From contig NZ_LMUD01000009.1 in NCBI RefSeq assembly GCF_009766095.1, forward strand, positions 431,151 to 495,150: 64,000 nucleotides of DNA, in the 5' to 3' direction. Positions 16,639 to 25,685 of this stretch are shown here, piece after piece (position 1 is the first letter of the stretch; each line of letters starts with the position of its first letter). A model generated the notes under the pieces. The model saw nothing but the letters and a program-made list of their open reading frames with translations, was not told the DNA's origin and did not search any database. The position numbers and the translations under genes were made by a program. Source of the stretch: Granulicella sp. S190 (GTDB lineage: Bacteria; Acidobacteriota; Terriglobia; Terriglobales; Acidobacteriaceae).

Positions 16639-17658
16639 CTACGCAATGGTTCTGTTCACTACAGGGGCCAGTAGTCTTAGCTGCTCCATGAGCTTTTGTA
16701 ACTGCTCCGGATACAAACTCTGCGCTCCGTCGCTCATAGCCTTATCCGGGTTAGGATGCATCTCCATTAGCAGCCCGTCAGCCCCTGCGGCCACGCTTGC
16801 CAGAGCCATCGGGGGCACCAGATCGCGAATCCCAACCCCATGCGACGGATCGCCAAGCACAGGCAGATGCGTCAACTTCTTCAGAACGGGAATCGCGGAG
16901 ATGTCCATCGTATTCCGTGTGTAGGTCTCGTAGGTTCGAATTCCGCGCTCGCACAACATCAGGTTATAGTTGCCACCTGACAGGATGTACTCCGCACTCA
17001 ACAAGACTTCTTCAATCGTCGCGGAGATCCCTCGCTTCATCAGTACCGGTTTGCGCACATGTCCGAGTTCGCGCAGCAGGTTGAAGTTCTGCATATTGCG
17101 CGCTCCCACTTGGAAGCAGTCAATGTACGGTAGCATCAACTCGATCTGCGAGATCTCCATGACCTCTGTGATTACCAGAAGCCCCGTCTCGTCGGAGACC
17201 TCTCGCAGAAGCTTTAGCCCATCCAGTCCCATCCCCTGAAAGCTGTACGGAGAACTCCGTGGCTTGAACGCGCCACCTCGCAAAAACCTCCCTCCCGCAG
17301 CAGCAACCTGTTTCGCACTGGTTAGAATCTGCTCGCGCGACTCCACCGAGCAAGGCCCGGCCATTATGACTACTTCTTTCCCGCCGACCACCACTCCGTT
17401 AGGAAATGTGACCGTCGTTCCCTCTGGTCGAAAGTTGCGGCCCGCGAGTTTATAGGGAGAGGAGATCCGATAGGCGTCGTATACCCCCGATAGCACCTTG
17501 AACTCTGCGACCTCGAAGTGCTCCGGCGTCCCCACACCTGCCAGAATCGTCTGTGCCGCGCCTGTGGTCCGGTGAACGTTGAAGCCGAGCTCCACCATCC
17601 GTTCAATCACCTGCTGGATATTCTCTTCGGTCGCCTGACCATGCATCGCAACTATCAT
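16639..17658 (-). CDS. aroF: 3-deoxy-7-phosphoheptulonate synthase, type I-beta
   Basis: 339 residues. It condenses phosphoenolpyruvate and erythrose 4-phosphate, the first step of the shikimate pathway. An N-terminal ferredoxin-like regulatory domain (residues 1-70) precedes a KDO8PS-like TIM barrel with MAGPCSVESREQI, RGGAFKPRSSPYSFQGMG, GARNMQNFNLL, KPVLMKRG, LCERGIRTYE and LGDPSHGVGIRD. The N-terminal domain is the Thermotoga-type feedback module, so inhibition by an aromatic amino acid or prephenate is plausible. It lies 82 bases after the chorismate mutase gene. Confidence 0.95.
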   Translation of the reverse strand: MIVAMHGQATEENIQQVIERMVELGFNVHRTTGAAQTILAGVGTPEHFEVAEFKVLSGVYDAYRISSPYKLAGRNFRPEGTTVTFPNGVVVGGKEVVIMAGPCSVESREQILTSAKQVAAAGGRFLRGGAFKPRSSPYSFQGMGLDGLKLLREVSDETGLLVITEVMEISQIELMLPYIDCFQVGARNMQNFNLLRELGHVRKPVLMKRGISATIEEVLLSAEYILSGGNYNLMLCERGIRTYETYTRNTMDISAIPVLKKLTHLPVLGDPSHGVGIRDLVPPMALASVAAGADGLLMEMHPNPDKAMSDGAQSLYPEQLQKLMEQLRLLAPVVNRTIA

Positions 17659-17740
17659 CGTCTTCGCTTCACTCTCTTACTTGCGTAACTAAATTAGATA
17701 CAAAAACATGAAATATAAATCAGCTAATGCTGGGGTTTGG

Positions 17741-18004
17741 CTAAAGATCCCGTCGCTGCAATGTTCGCATCACATCGATAATTCGTTCGTAGACATGTAG
17801 TAGCTCTGCATCCGCCAACGGTCCTGGATTCGCCTTGCGTACGCGATCGAAGACATCCTGCTCACGACGTGGCTCGTAGACCGGTAGGTCCGCGGTCCGC
17901 TTAAGTTCTCCAATCGCACGCGCAGCCTCTGCACGCCGGTTGATGAGTCGAACGATCTCAACGTCCAGCTCATCGATCTTTTTTCTCCAGTCGGAGATAT
18001 CCAT
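17741..18004 (-). CDS. aroQ: Chorismate mutase, AroQ class
   Basis: 87 residues, all helical. It converts chorismate to prephenate. The sequence begins MDISDWRKKIDELDVEIVRL and contains INRRAEAARAIGELKR and YEPRREQDVFDRVRK, the active-site Arg, Lys and Glu pattern of AroQ. It is monofunctional and placed between trpA and aroF, feeding tyrA. The gap to trpA is 127 bases; no promoter was identified in it. Confidence 0.93.
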   Translation of the reverse strand: MDISDWRKKIDELDVEIVRLINRRAEAARAIGELKRTADLPVYEPRREQDVFDRVRKANPGPLADAELLHVYERIIDVMRTLQRRDL

Positions 18005-18131
18005 TTACTCGCCTCACGGCAGCGGCGCAACTTCCTACGCAACTCGCTGCAAATCTTTGGTCCCGGCACAGCCGGTACAGATAATGATAAACGTCGCATC
18101 GCGCTGATTCGGCAAATCAGGCTCGCGGCTC

Positions 18132-18893
18132 TCAAGTGCTCAACCCCGCGATGAACTGTCCAATCACAGATGCTGCTTCCGCCGCCGGGGTCTTCTCGAT
18201 CAGGGCCACCAGAGCGCTTCCGATAATAGCCGCATCCGCAAACTCGCTAACGGCCTTTACATGCTCGGCGTTGGAGATTCCAAATCCGACCGCGATCGGA
18301 AGCTTTGTGAACTGCCTGAGCCGCATCACCAGCCCAGAAGCATCTCCCGCGACCTGTTGTTGTGTTCCTGTAATTCCGACGCGCGAAATGGCATAGACAA
18401 ATCCCTGCGAGACGGCTGCGATTGCTTTCAAACGGGCATCCGGACTTGTCGGGGCAGCCAAAAATATTGGCGCCAGCCGATTCGCCTGCATCTCGTCCAG
18501 ATACTCCCGCGCCTCTTCGACGATCATATCCGTCAACAACACTCCATCCACACCGGCCTCGGCAGCGCGCGCGCAAAATGCCTTCATGCCCATGCGAACG
18601 ACAGGGTTGAGATAAGAGAACAACACCAGCCCCGCAGCAGGCCGAGCGGTGCGCAGCTCCTTCGCGAGTTCCAGAACATCGGTCAGCCTGACCCCTCGGG
18701 CCACGGCTCGTTCACTGGCTCGCTGAATCACAGGGCCATCCGCAAGCGGATCGCTGAACGGCACGCCTAGCTCAATAACGTCTGCACCGTTATCAATTGC
18801 TGCCAGCGCAATATCACGAGTCGTTGCAAGATCTGGATCACCCGCAGTCAAATAAGCAACAATACCCGGTCTTTTCTTGAACTCAATCGCCAT
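18132..18893 (-). CDS. trpA: Tryptophan synthase alpha subunit
   Basis: 253 residues, TIM barrel. It cleaves indole-3-glycerol phosphate and channels indole to TrpB. Catalytic Glu and Asp are in VIELGVPFSDPLADGPVIQR; the barrel also shows AYLTAGDPD, FSYLNPVVRMG, SRVGITGTQQQ and PIAVGFGISNAEHV. The usual DLP segment reads DGVLLTDMIVEEA here, a mild departure. It starts 9 bases after trpB and is certainly in the same transcript. Confidence 0.96.
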   Translation of the reverse strand: MAIEFKKRPGIVAYLTAGDPDLATTRDIALAAIDNGADVIELGVPFSDPLADGPVIQRASERAVARGVRLTDVLELAKELRTARPAAGLVLFSYLNPVVRMGMKAFCARAAEAGVDGVLLTDMIVEEAREYLDEMQANRLAPIFLAAPTSPDARLKAIAAVSQGFVYAISRVGITGTQQQVAGDASGLVMRLRQFTKLPIAVGFGISNAEHVKAVSEFADAAIIGSALVALIEKTPAAEAASVIGQFIAGLST

Positions 18894-18902
18894 CGTTCCG
18901 TC

Positions 18903-20141
18903 TTACCCTTTCGTTCTTTCGCTGCCCTTCAGGTCAAGCTCCCGCGCCAGTATTCCCATATCTTTATCGCCGCGACCGGACAGATTCACCATCAGTACAT
19001 CTGTCTTTGCCATCGTCGGAGCCAATCGAATGGCCTCCGCCACCGCATGAGCGCTCTCGAGTGCCGGCAAGATCCCCTCGGTGCGCGACAAAGTTACCGT
19101 CGCCTTCAACGCCGCATCGTCGGAGCAGGAGACATAGCTCGCCCGCCCCGAATCATGCAGCATGGCATGCTCCGGACCAACACTTGCATAGTCCAAACCC
19201 GCAGAGACGGAGTGAGTACTGCTTATCTGGCCAGCGTCATTCTGTAACACGTAGGAGTACGTACCTTGAAGCACTCCCGGTACGCCGCCTCCGATCTTTT
19301 GAAACCGTGCCGCATGTTCGCCCAACGCAGTGCCGCGCCCCCCTGCTTCCACGCCGATAAGTTCTACATCCGTATCCGGCAAAAACTCATAGAACGCGCC
19401 AATCGCATTGGATCCTCCACCCACACAAGCCACAATCGCAGTCGGCAGCTTACCTTCCTGCTCCAGCATCTGAGCCCGCGCCTCGCGGCTGATCACGCGG
19501 TGAAAGTCCCGCACCATCGTCGGATAAGGATGAGCCCCCAGTGCGCTCCCGAGGACGTAGTACGTCGTACGAACGTTCGTGACCCAATCGCGCATCGCTT
19601 CATTGATGGCGTCCTTCAGCGTCGCCGAGCCAGCCGACACTCCGCGTACTTCCGCACCCAGCAAACGCATTCGGTAGACATTCAGCTCCTGGCGCTGCAT
19701 ATCTTCCACGCCCATGTAGACGACGCACTCCAGCCCCAACAGGGCACAGACAGTCGCCGTCGCCACCCCATGCTGCCCAGCGCCTGTCTCCGCGATAATG
19801 CGTTGCTTGCCCATCCGCCGCGCTAGCAAACCCTGGCCCAGCGCGTTATTAATCTTGTGTGCGCCGGTATGCAGCAGATCTTCGCGCTTCAAATAAATCT
19901 TTGCCCCGCCAAGCTGTTCGGTCAGCCTCTTCGCAAAGTAGAGCGGCGTTGGTCGCCCGCAATAGTTGTGCAGAAGATCCTCGAGTTCAGCCTGAAACGC
20001 TGGATCTTTTTGAGCCAGCGCATAGGCCTCCTCAAGCTCCTCCAGCGCAGCCATCAGCGTCTCCGGAACATACCGGCCGCCATACGCTCCAAATCGCCCT
20101 GCCGCCGTCGCCGTTACATGGATCGTCGAACTCGCACTCAT
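18903..20141 (-). CDS. trpB: Tryptophan synthase beta subunit
   Basis: 412 residues. PLP-dependent; it joins indole and serine to make tryptophan. [16 protein letters not shown] opens the fold, the PLP Lys is in [20 protein letters not shown], and the phosphate loop is [10 protein letters not shown]. The ATG at 20141 is preceded by AGGAG at 8 bases. The frame extends 27 codons further up through a terminator hairpin, which cannot be coding. A leader with an attenuator-like structure precedes it. Confidence 0.97.
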   Translation of the reverse strand: MSASSTIHVTATAAGRFGAYGGRYVPETLMAALEELEEAYALAQKDPAFQAELEDLLHNYCGRPTPLYFAKRLTEQLGGAKIYLKREDLLHTGAHKINNALGQGLLARRMGKQRIIAETGAGQHGVATATVCALLGLECVVYMGVEDMQRQELNVYRMRLLGAEVRGVSAGSATLKDAINEAMRDWVTNVRTTYYVLGSALGAHPYPTMVRDFHRVISREARAQMLEQEGKLPTAIVACVGGGSNAIGAFYEFLPDTDVELIGVEAGGRGTALGEHAARFQKIGGGVPGVLQGTYSYVLQNDAGQISSTHSVSAGLDYASVGPEHAMLHDSGRASYVSCSDDAALKATVTLSRTEGILPALESAHAVAEAIRLAPTMAKTDVLMVNLSGRGDKDMGILARELDLKGSERTKG

Positions 20142-20165
20142 CGGTCTTCTCCTGCAATGCTCGTG

Positions 20166-20203
20166 TAACAAAAACAAAAGCCGCGACTTGGAGGGTCGCG
20201 GCT
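20166..20203 (-). terminator. Intrinsic terminator in the trpB leader (candidate attenuator)
   Basis: On the minus strand AGCCGCGAC, a 7-base loop, then GTCGCGGCT form a perfect 9-bp stem followed by TTTTGTTTTTG. It ends about 25 bases before the trpB ATG, so it would cut the transcript just before the operon. It could also simply terminate rel, but it lies 177 bases past the rel stop, beyond a short reading frame and other pairing arms. Confidence 0.85.
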
Positions 20204-20288
20204 CGTAAGGATGTCGAATCAACTGAAGTTACAGAGATTTTTCAGATGAAGCTACTCCACCGAGGCCGCTATTGTGCGCCAATAGCGG
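20198..20288 (-). promoter_or_regulatory. Alternative RNA structures of the trpB leader
   Basis: On the minus strand, arm 1 CCGCTATT (20288-20281) pairs perfectly with AATAGCGG (20273-20266) around 7 bases. The overlapping arm GCGGC-C-TCG (20269-20261) can instead pair with CGAGCCGC (20205-20198), which contains the 5' half of the terminator stem. This gives mutually exclusive 1:2, 2:3 and 3:4 pairings as in amino-acid operon attenuators. The 2:3 stem is only 8 bp with one bulge. The function is inferred from sequence only. Confidence 0.6.
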
Positions 20289-20323
20289 GGAATAAACGAA
20301 ATTCGGCTGGATTGAAAAATCAT
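20252..20323 (-). CDS. Candidate leader peptide of the trp/aro operon
   Basis: A 23-codon frame starting ATG-ATT-TTT and ending TAG, encoding a peptide with ISFIPRYWRTIAA in its centre: Phe3, Phe10, Tyr14 and Trp15. The Tyr codon and the first base of the Trp codon lie in arm 1 of the leader hairpin. An in-frame ATG five codons upstream (20338) has GGA 9 bases before it and would give 28 residues; the later ATG has no good ribosome site. It has a single Trp codon, unlike the tandem codons of classical trp leaders, so the call is tentative. Confidence 0.5.
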   Translation of the reverse strand: MIFQSSRISFIPRYWRTIAASVE

Positions 20324-20379
20324 CTTGATTTCAACCATACATGCTGTCCGCTTGCTCTGCAACCCTCGCACTTGAGAGG

Positions 20380-22860
20380 CTAAATCTTCTGCACGCGCTG
20401 AACGTCACGTACCCCCGGCACCTTCCTGAGGTTCTGCACCAGCTTGTTCAAGTGTCGAACATCCACTGTCTCGACCACAAAGTCCACCATGACCTGGCCA
20501 TCCGGCATCGGCTTTGTATCCACGCTGCGTATATTCGTTCCGTCGTCGGATATGATCGCAGTAAATTCTTTCAACATGCCCGCTCGATCATCGCACAGCA
20601 CCGTCAGCTTCACGGGATACGTCTGGGCCTTTGTCGTTCCCGGTTCGTTTGGTGATGGCGACCACTCCACTTGGATCCTTCGGTCCGACTCGTAGAGCAA
20701 GTTCTGAACATTCGGACAGCTCCTTGCATGCACCGCGACGCCCTTGCCTCGTGTCACGTACCCCACAATCTCTTCCCCGCGAATTGGGTTACAACAACGT
20801 GCCCGATACACCAGCAGATCGTCCTGCCCCTCTACCTGCAGCGAGTCCGATCCCTTGCCGAAGAAGACTCGCTTCACCGCCTCCGACATCTGTCCAACGG
20901 TGTTGCCTACTCCACCCTCTGGCAGCGCAGGCTCTGCCGACATCGTCGATCCCGGCTCCAGTTTGTTCAACACCTGGCGCGCAGAGAATTTGCCAAATCC
21001 GACGCCAGCCAGCAGCTCAGCCTGTGTGCCCAGCCCATACTCGCTGGCTACCTTGTCATAGGCCTTCTCATCGAATTTGCCCAGCGCCAGCTTGTACTTT
21101 CTCGCCTCGCGATCCAGCAGCTTCTTGCCGATCTCGATCGCTCGCTCGCGCTGGTGCTCATTCAGCCAGTGTTTGATCTTGTTTCTGGCTCGCGAGCTCT
21201 TCGTAAAGCTAAGCCAGTCGCGGCTCGGCGCATGTCCTGCCTGCGTAGAGATCTCGACGATATCTCCATTACGCAGCTTGGTCCGAAGCGGAACGATGCG
21301 CCCGTTTACCTTTGCGCCGACGGTGGTGTTTCCAACCTCGGTGTGAATCGTATAGGCAAAATCGATCGGGCTCGCATCCTTCGGCAGCACCACTACCTTG
21401 CCCTTCGGCGTGAAGGTGTAGACCTCCTCGGGATATAGATCGATCTTCAGCGTCGACATGAACTCATTGGGATCGGTCATCTCCCGCTGCCATTCCATCA
21501 ACTGCCGGACCCATGCGAGCCTCTGTTCATCTTTCGCACTTACATTGTCGGACGCCTTGTACTTCCAATGCGCCGCAATGCCCTCCTCGGCGACACGGTG
21601 CATATCCTCCGTACGAATCTGCACCTCGAACTGATGCCCACCGTCAGCAATCAAAGTCGTATGCAACGATTGGTAGAGATTCGGCCGTGGCATCGCGATG
21701 AAGTCTTTGATCCTTCCTGGGACCGGCCGCCAGATCGAGTGCAGCAGCCCCAGCAGCGCATAGCAGTCCTGCACCGAGTTACAGATCACGCGAATGGCGA
21801 GCAGGTCATAGACCTGATCGACCGGAATCTTCTGATCCACCAGCTTCTGCTGAATCGAGTACAGCCGCTTGATGCGCGACTCGACGCGCCCCTGGATCTT
21901 GAACTCCTTCAGCTTCGCCTCAAGCTGCGTCACGATCTTCTGCAGAAACTCTTCGCCCGCGCCGCGCAGCGCGTCTACCTCGGTCGATACCTGCTCATAC
22001 GCATAAGGATCGGTGTATCGAAACGCCAGATCCTCGAGTTCGCCGCGCAGCTTACCCATGCCCAGACGATGCGCCAGCGGGGCATAGATATCCAGCGTCT
22101 CGCGGGCAATCTTCTGCTGCTTTTCAGGCTTCAGGTGCTCGAGCGTCCGCATATTATGCAGCCGGTCCGCGAGCTTGATAATCACCACGCGAACGTCGGT
22201 GACCATCGCCAGAAGCATCTTGCGAATGTTCTCCGCCTGGTGGTCTTCGCGATTGGCAAACTTGATCTTCTCAAGCTTGGTTACGCCTTCGACGATGTGT
22301 GCGACCTGATCACCGAATCGCTTCGCGATCTCAGCGGAGGTGACGTCTGTATCTTCTACCGCATCATGCAGCAGCCCCGCTGCAATCGCAGTCGAATCCA
22401 TCTTCAACTCGGCGAGCACCTGCGCGACTTCAAGCGGATGAATGATGTAGGGCTCGCCGCTGGCCCGCTTCTGGCCCTCGTGCTGCTGCAGGCAAAACGT
22501 CCATGCCTTGCGAATGATCTCGAGATCATCGGCTGGCCGGTTCTCATGCACCGTCTCGAGCAGCGTATGAAACTTCGCGTCTACAGATTGAATGGCGGCT
22601 GCTGAACTACCTGTGAGGTGACTGGCCGACGACTCATCGACGCCAGCGATGACAAGGGCAGAAGTATCAGGTATCGCAGCCTGTTTCTTTCGCTTCGCGC
22701 GAGGGGACGCATCCGAGGCGACCGGTGGGTCCGCGACTGGAAGAGCTGCCTCCAGCTCAATCCCCGTATCGGTTTGTTCCACTTGCGGTTCGCTCTTCGG
22801 TTCGTTGTGCGGCGTCGTCTGCGGGCCAGCCTGCGAAGAGGCCGGAGGAGCGATTGCCAT
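20380..22860 (-). CDS. Bifunctional (p)ppGpp synthetase/hydrolase Rel
   Basis: 826 residues of the long RSH family, making and degrading (p)ppGpp. After an unusual Pro/Ala-rich N-terminus of about 100 residues come the HD hydrolase domain (EPYIIHPLEVAQVL, AAGLLHDAVEDT, KLADRLHNMRTL), the synthetase domain (YDLLAIRVIC, GRIKDFIAMPRPNLYQSLHT), a TGS domain (YTFTPKGKVVVLP), a Cys-rich ZFD region (YRARCCNPIRGEEIVGYVTR) and a C-terminal ACT domain. The intact HD motif and the RxKD form of the synthetase loop indicate both activities. It lies directly upstream of the trp operon and divergent from the SpoIIE-type gene. Confidence 0.95.
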   Translation of the reverse strand: MAIAPPASSQAGPQTTPHNEPKSEPQVEQTDTGIELEAALPVADPPVASDASPRAKRKKQAAIPDTSALVIAGVDESSASHLTGSSAAAIQSVDAKFHTLLETVHENRPADDLEIIRKAWTFCLQQHEGQKRASGEPYIIHPLEVAQVLAELKMDSTAIAAGLLHDAVEDTDVTSAEIAKRFGDQVAHIVEGVTKLEKIKFANREDHQAENIRKMLLAMVTDVRVVIIKLADRLHNMRTLEHLKPEKQQKIARETLDIYAPLAHRLGMGKLRGELEDLAFRYTDPYAYEQVSTEVDALRGAGEEFLQKIVTQLEAKLKEFKIQGRVESRIKRLYSIQQKLVDQKIPVDQVYDLLAIRVICNSVQDCYALLGLLHSIWRPVPGRIKDFIAMPRPNLYQSLHTTLIADGGHQFEVQIRTEDMHRVAEEGIAAHWKYKASDNVSAKDEQRLAWVRQLMEWQREMTDPNEFMSTLKIDLYPEEVYTFTPKGKVVVLPKDASPIDFAYTIHTEVGNTTVGAKVNGRIVPLRTKLRNGDIVEISTQAGHAPSRDWLSFTKSSRARNKIKHWLNEHQRERAIEIGKKLLDREARKYKLALGKFDEKAYDKVASEYGLGTQAELLAGVGFGKFSARQVLNKLEPGSTMSAEPALPEGGVGNTVGQMSEAVKRVFFGKGSDSLQVEGQDDLLVYRARCCNPIRGEEIVGYVTRGKGVAVHARSCPNVQNLLYESDRRIQVEWSPSPNEPGTTKAQTYPVKLTVLCDDRAGMLKEFTAIISDDGTNIRSVDTKPMPDGQVMVDFVVETVDVRHLNKLVQNLRKVPGVRDVQRVQKI

Positions 22861-22871
22861 AGTTCATTATA
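22861..22871 (-). promoter_or_regulatory. Consensus -10 box 5 bases before the rel start
   Basis: The minus strand reads TATAAT-GAACT-ATG. If used, transcription would begin at or next to the A of ATG, giving a leaderless mRNA. No Shine-Dalgarno sequence is visible. No good -35 is found at 16-18 bases (TTGACC lies only 8 bases upstream), so the promoter is tentative. Confidence 0.4.
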
Positions 22872-23115
22872 GGCTGAACGGTCAACCCCTTTGCAGCCAC
22901 AACGAAAGAAGGGATGGGCCATGATCCTGAAAGACCCGCATACGCGGAATCGCTATGCCAGCATCAACGTGTGCGCTGCGGGATCTGTCTGCCCATCTGG
23001 TCGTATCGACATAGAGACATAGAGGACAAGAGAAACGAAAGACAAATGCTGCGCGCAACCGAGACTCCACTATAGTACCGATCAGGATCAATCCCATCCA
23101 ACTGGTGACCCGAAC

Positions 23116-25233
23116 GTGCTCGATCGGAACGTAGTGAAGTCTTTTGCTTTCCTGCTGCTGTCTTTTTTCAGCCTTGCCTCCGTCGCTCAGACCGCCAAAC
23201 CTGAACCGCAGCAAGCCGATGCCACGAACTCTGCCTTTGTGCGCGTCCAGCCCGCCCTCCTTGCGGATGACGACATCGCACACATCACCCTCGGCCAGTC
23301 CATCTACCCGCTTAACGGCCCGTGGAAGTTCACCGTCGGCGACTCGCCGCTTGATCCTGCCACGCACCAGCCTCTATGGGCCGAACCCAGCTTCGACGAC
23401 TCGCACTGGGAGACCGTCGACCTCACCCCGCCGCCCGGCTCCTTCAACTCCTTGACCGGCGCACCCGGCTTCGTCCCCGGCTGGACGGCCAGGGGCCATC
23501 CCGGCTACTCCGGCTACGCCTGGTACCGCATCCGGGTCAGGCTCAACGCGTCACCTGGCGAGAAGCTCTCCCTTGCAGGACCCAACGATGTAGACGACGC
23601 CTTCCAGGTCTTCGCCAACGGGTCGCTGCTGGGCAGCTTTGGCGACTTCTTCAGGACCCATCCCGCAATCTACGAAAGCCAGCCGACACTCTTCCCCATT
23701 CCACCCTCAGCGCAGGGCACCGCAGCCGACGGCACCCAGGTGCTCGCCTTTCGCCTCTGGATGGATCCATCTACGCTCACACTGGAGGATGATCCAGGCG
23801 GCATCCACACCGCCCCGCTGCTCGGTCAGGCGGGCACCCTCTCCGCCAATTACCAGGTCCGTTGGCTGGAACGGACTCGCTCCTATACGTTAGTGTTTGT
23901 TGAGTTTCTTCTCTTCTCCCTGCTTGCGGTGCTGGCCTTCAGCCTGTCCATCTTCGATCGCTCCGACAAGATCTACTACTGGATCGCCGCAGTCTATGCG
24001 ATTTCGGCATGTGCGGAAGGTACGTCGCTCGCCGGCAATTTCAGCCAGTCCATCAGCGGATCAACAGTAAGCATATTATTGGACGTTATTTTCATTCCTT
24101 CCGTCCTTGGTGGCTGGGTGATGGTCTGGTGGCTCTGGTTCCAGCGGAGGCGGCCCACCTGGCTGCCAAAGGCCGTCGTGGTCCTGACGCTGCTCTACAT
24201 GGTCGGCAACTTTCTGGGCGAAGAGATCGTCTTCGGCCTCGTCCCCCACTCTGTCGCAGTAAAGTTTCATCTGCTCTCAGTCGCGGCCCGGCTGGCCTTC
24301 CTTGCGCTGCTGGTGTTGGTCGTCATCCTCGGAATCCGCTACAAGGGGCGCGAGGGTTGGATCGCCCTGCCCGCCGTTCTTATGCTCAGTATTGCAAGGT
24401 TCCAGAATGAACTCAGCACGCTTCACGTCCACCACAACTGGTTTGCCTTCGGGATACGACTCAGCCTTGGCACGGCTGCGAACTTGCTTCTAGTCCTCAC
24501 CCTGTTCGTCCTCCTGCTGCGCCGCATGTTCGTCTCCCTGCGCGTCCAGCGCGAGCGGGCCCTCGACATCAAGCAGGCCGCCGAGGTCCAGCAGGTCATC
24601 CTCCCCGAGTCCCACTTCACCTTCCCCGGCCTCGCCATCGAAACCGAGTATCGCCCCGCCCGCGAAGTCGGCGGCGACTTCTTCCAGCTCATCCCTCATC
24701 CCACTGACGGCAGCCTGCTCATCGTCGCCGGAGACGTCACCGGCAAAGGCCTCCAAGCGGGCATGCTCGTCGCGCTGTTGGTCGGCGCCGCCCGCTCCAC
24801 CGCCGAGATCAACCCCGATCCCCTCTTTCTCCTTCAGGCGCTAAACCGCCGTCTGCTCGGTCGCCGCTCCGCCCAGGCTACTTGCCTGGCCCTGCGTATC
24901 GCCGCCGACGGCTCCGCCACGCTCGCCAACGCGGGACATCTGCCGCCGTATGTCAACGGGAGACCACTCAACATGGAAGGTGCCCTCCCGCTCGGCATCA
25001 TCGACGGAGCAGAGTTCTCCGTCATGCACTTCCAGCTAACCTCCAGCGATAAGCTCGTCGTCATCTCCGACGGCATCCTTGAAGCCACCGACGCGCACGG
25101 CGAGTTATTCGGCTTCGACCGCGTCGCCGAACTCCTGCGAAACTCCACCCCCGTCAAAGCCCTGGCCGACGCCGCCCAGCTCTTCGGCCAGAACGACGAC
25201 ATCAGCCTCGTTGCCCTCACCCGCACCACGTAA
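23116..25233 (+). CDS. Membrane-bound SpoIIE/RsbU-type PP2C phosphatase
   Basis: 705 residues. Signal peptide (FAFLLLSFFSLASVAQ), then a periplasmic beta-sandwich region (residues about 55-250; NGPWKFTVGDSPLD, FDDSHWETVDL, YAWYRIRV) like sugar-binding jelly rolls of DISM-type receptors, then seven hydrophobic helices (about 265-480), then a cytoplasmic PP2C domain with EYRPAREVGGDFFQL, VAGDVTGKGLQAGM, VISDGILEATD and NDDISLVAL. It probably dephosphorylates an anti-anti-sigma factor in response to an external ligand; no partner is adjacent. Start is GTG at 23116; a GTG at 23134 with GGA upstream is an alternative. Confidence 0.88.
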   Translation: MLDRNVVKSFAFLLLSFFSLASVAQTAKPEPQQADATNSAFVRVQPALLADDDIAHITLGQSIYPLNGPWKFTVGDSPLDPATHQPLWAEPSFDDSHWETVDLTPPPGSFNSLTGAPGFVPGWTARGHPGYSGYAWYRIRVRLNASPGEKLSLAGPNDVDDAFQVFANGSLLGSFGDFFRTHPAIYESQPTLFPIPPSAQGTAADGTQVLAFRLWMDPSTLTLEDDPGGIHTAPLLGQAGTLSANYQVRWLERTRSYTLVFVEFLLFSLLAVLAFSLSIFDRSDKIYYWIAAVYAISACAEGTSLAGNFSQSISGSTVSILLDVIFIPSVLGGWVMVWWLWFQRRRPTWLPKAVVVLTLLYMVGNFLGEEIVFGLVPHSVAVKFHLLSVAARLAFLALLVLVVILGIRYKGREGWIALPAVLMLSIARFQNELSTLHVHHNWFAFGIRLSLGTAANLLLVLTLFVLLLRRMFVSLRVQRERALDIKQAAEVQQVILPESHFTFPGLAIETEYRPAREVGGDFFQLIPHPTDGSLLIVAGDVTGKGLQAGMLVALLVGAARSTAEINPDPLFLLQALNRRLLGRRSAQATCLALRIAADGSATLANAGHLPPYVNGRPLNMEGALPLGIIDGAEFSVMHFQLTSSDKLVVISDGILEATDAHGELFGFDRVAELLRNSTPVKALADAAQLFGQNDDISLVALTRTT

Positions 25234-25314
25234 CCGCGTCCAGGTTTCACAACGCTGGCCGCAGAAGTATCGGTCTCTCAGTTGCCAGATCGCCGGGTGC
25301 GCTAGTCGATCAGG

Positions 25315-25374
25315 AAACCCCGGGTGCCCCATATCTCGATTTTGAGATGTGGGTATTCGCGCAGAGCGCGAACC
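25315..25374. repeat. Double-hairpin REP-like element
   Basis: CCCATATCTC-GATTTT-GAGATGTGGG (one G-T pair) is followed immediately by TTCGCGC-AGA-GCGCGAA. Two compact stem-loops side by side are typical of extragenic palindromic repeats. Only one copy was seen in this window. Confidence 0.6.
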
Positions 25375-25685
25375 GTCGTCCCCAAGCCTATCCGCGACAC
25401 CAACCTCTAGCAGCCAATCCAGATCCCAACCACCAAACATGTCAATCCCCAAAACCACGAATCCCCTCTCCAATCCAGCACATTCGCGTGGCGCATCGGT
25501 TATGTTCCCACCGTTATACTGAATGCAGAGAAACACAAGCCACCAGATCGAGCGGGGAGCCTCTCCTAGCAACCCGCAACTCATTCATTCTAAGTATTTT
25601 GCACTCAACCCCTTTATTCTGAATATTTTGCAGACGAGGGCTGTCTGTAAGCAATTCAAAGGAAAAGAGTTAGCCCCAAGATACC

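Noticed and set aside
17770-18135. A 121-codon frame overlapping chorismate mutase
   Set aside because: It is the shifted reading of aroQ and the trpA-aroQ gap; the aroQ frame carries the active-site pattern.
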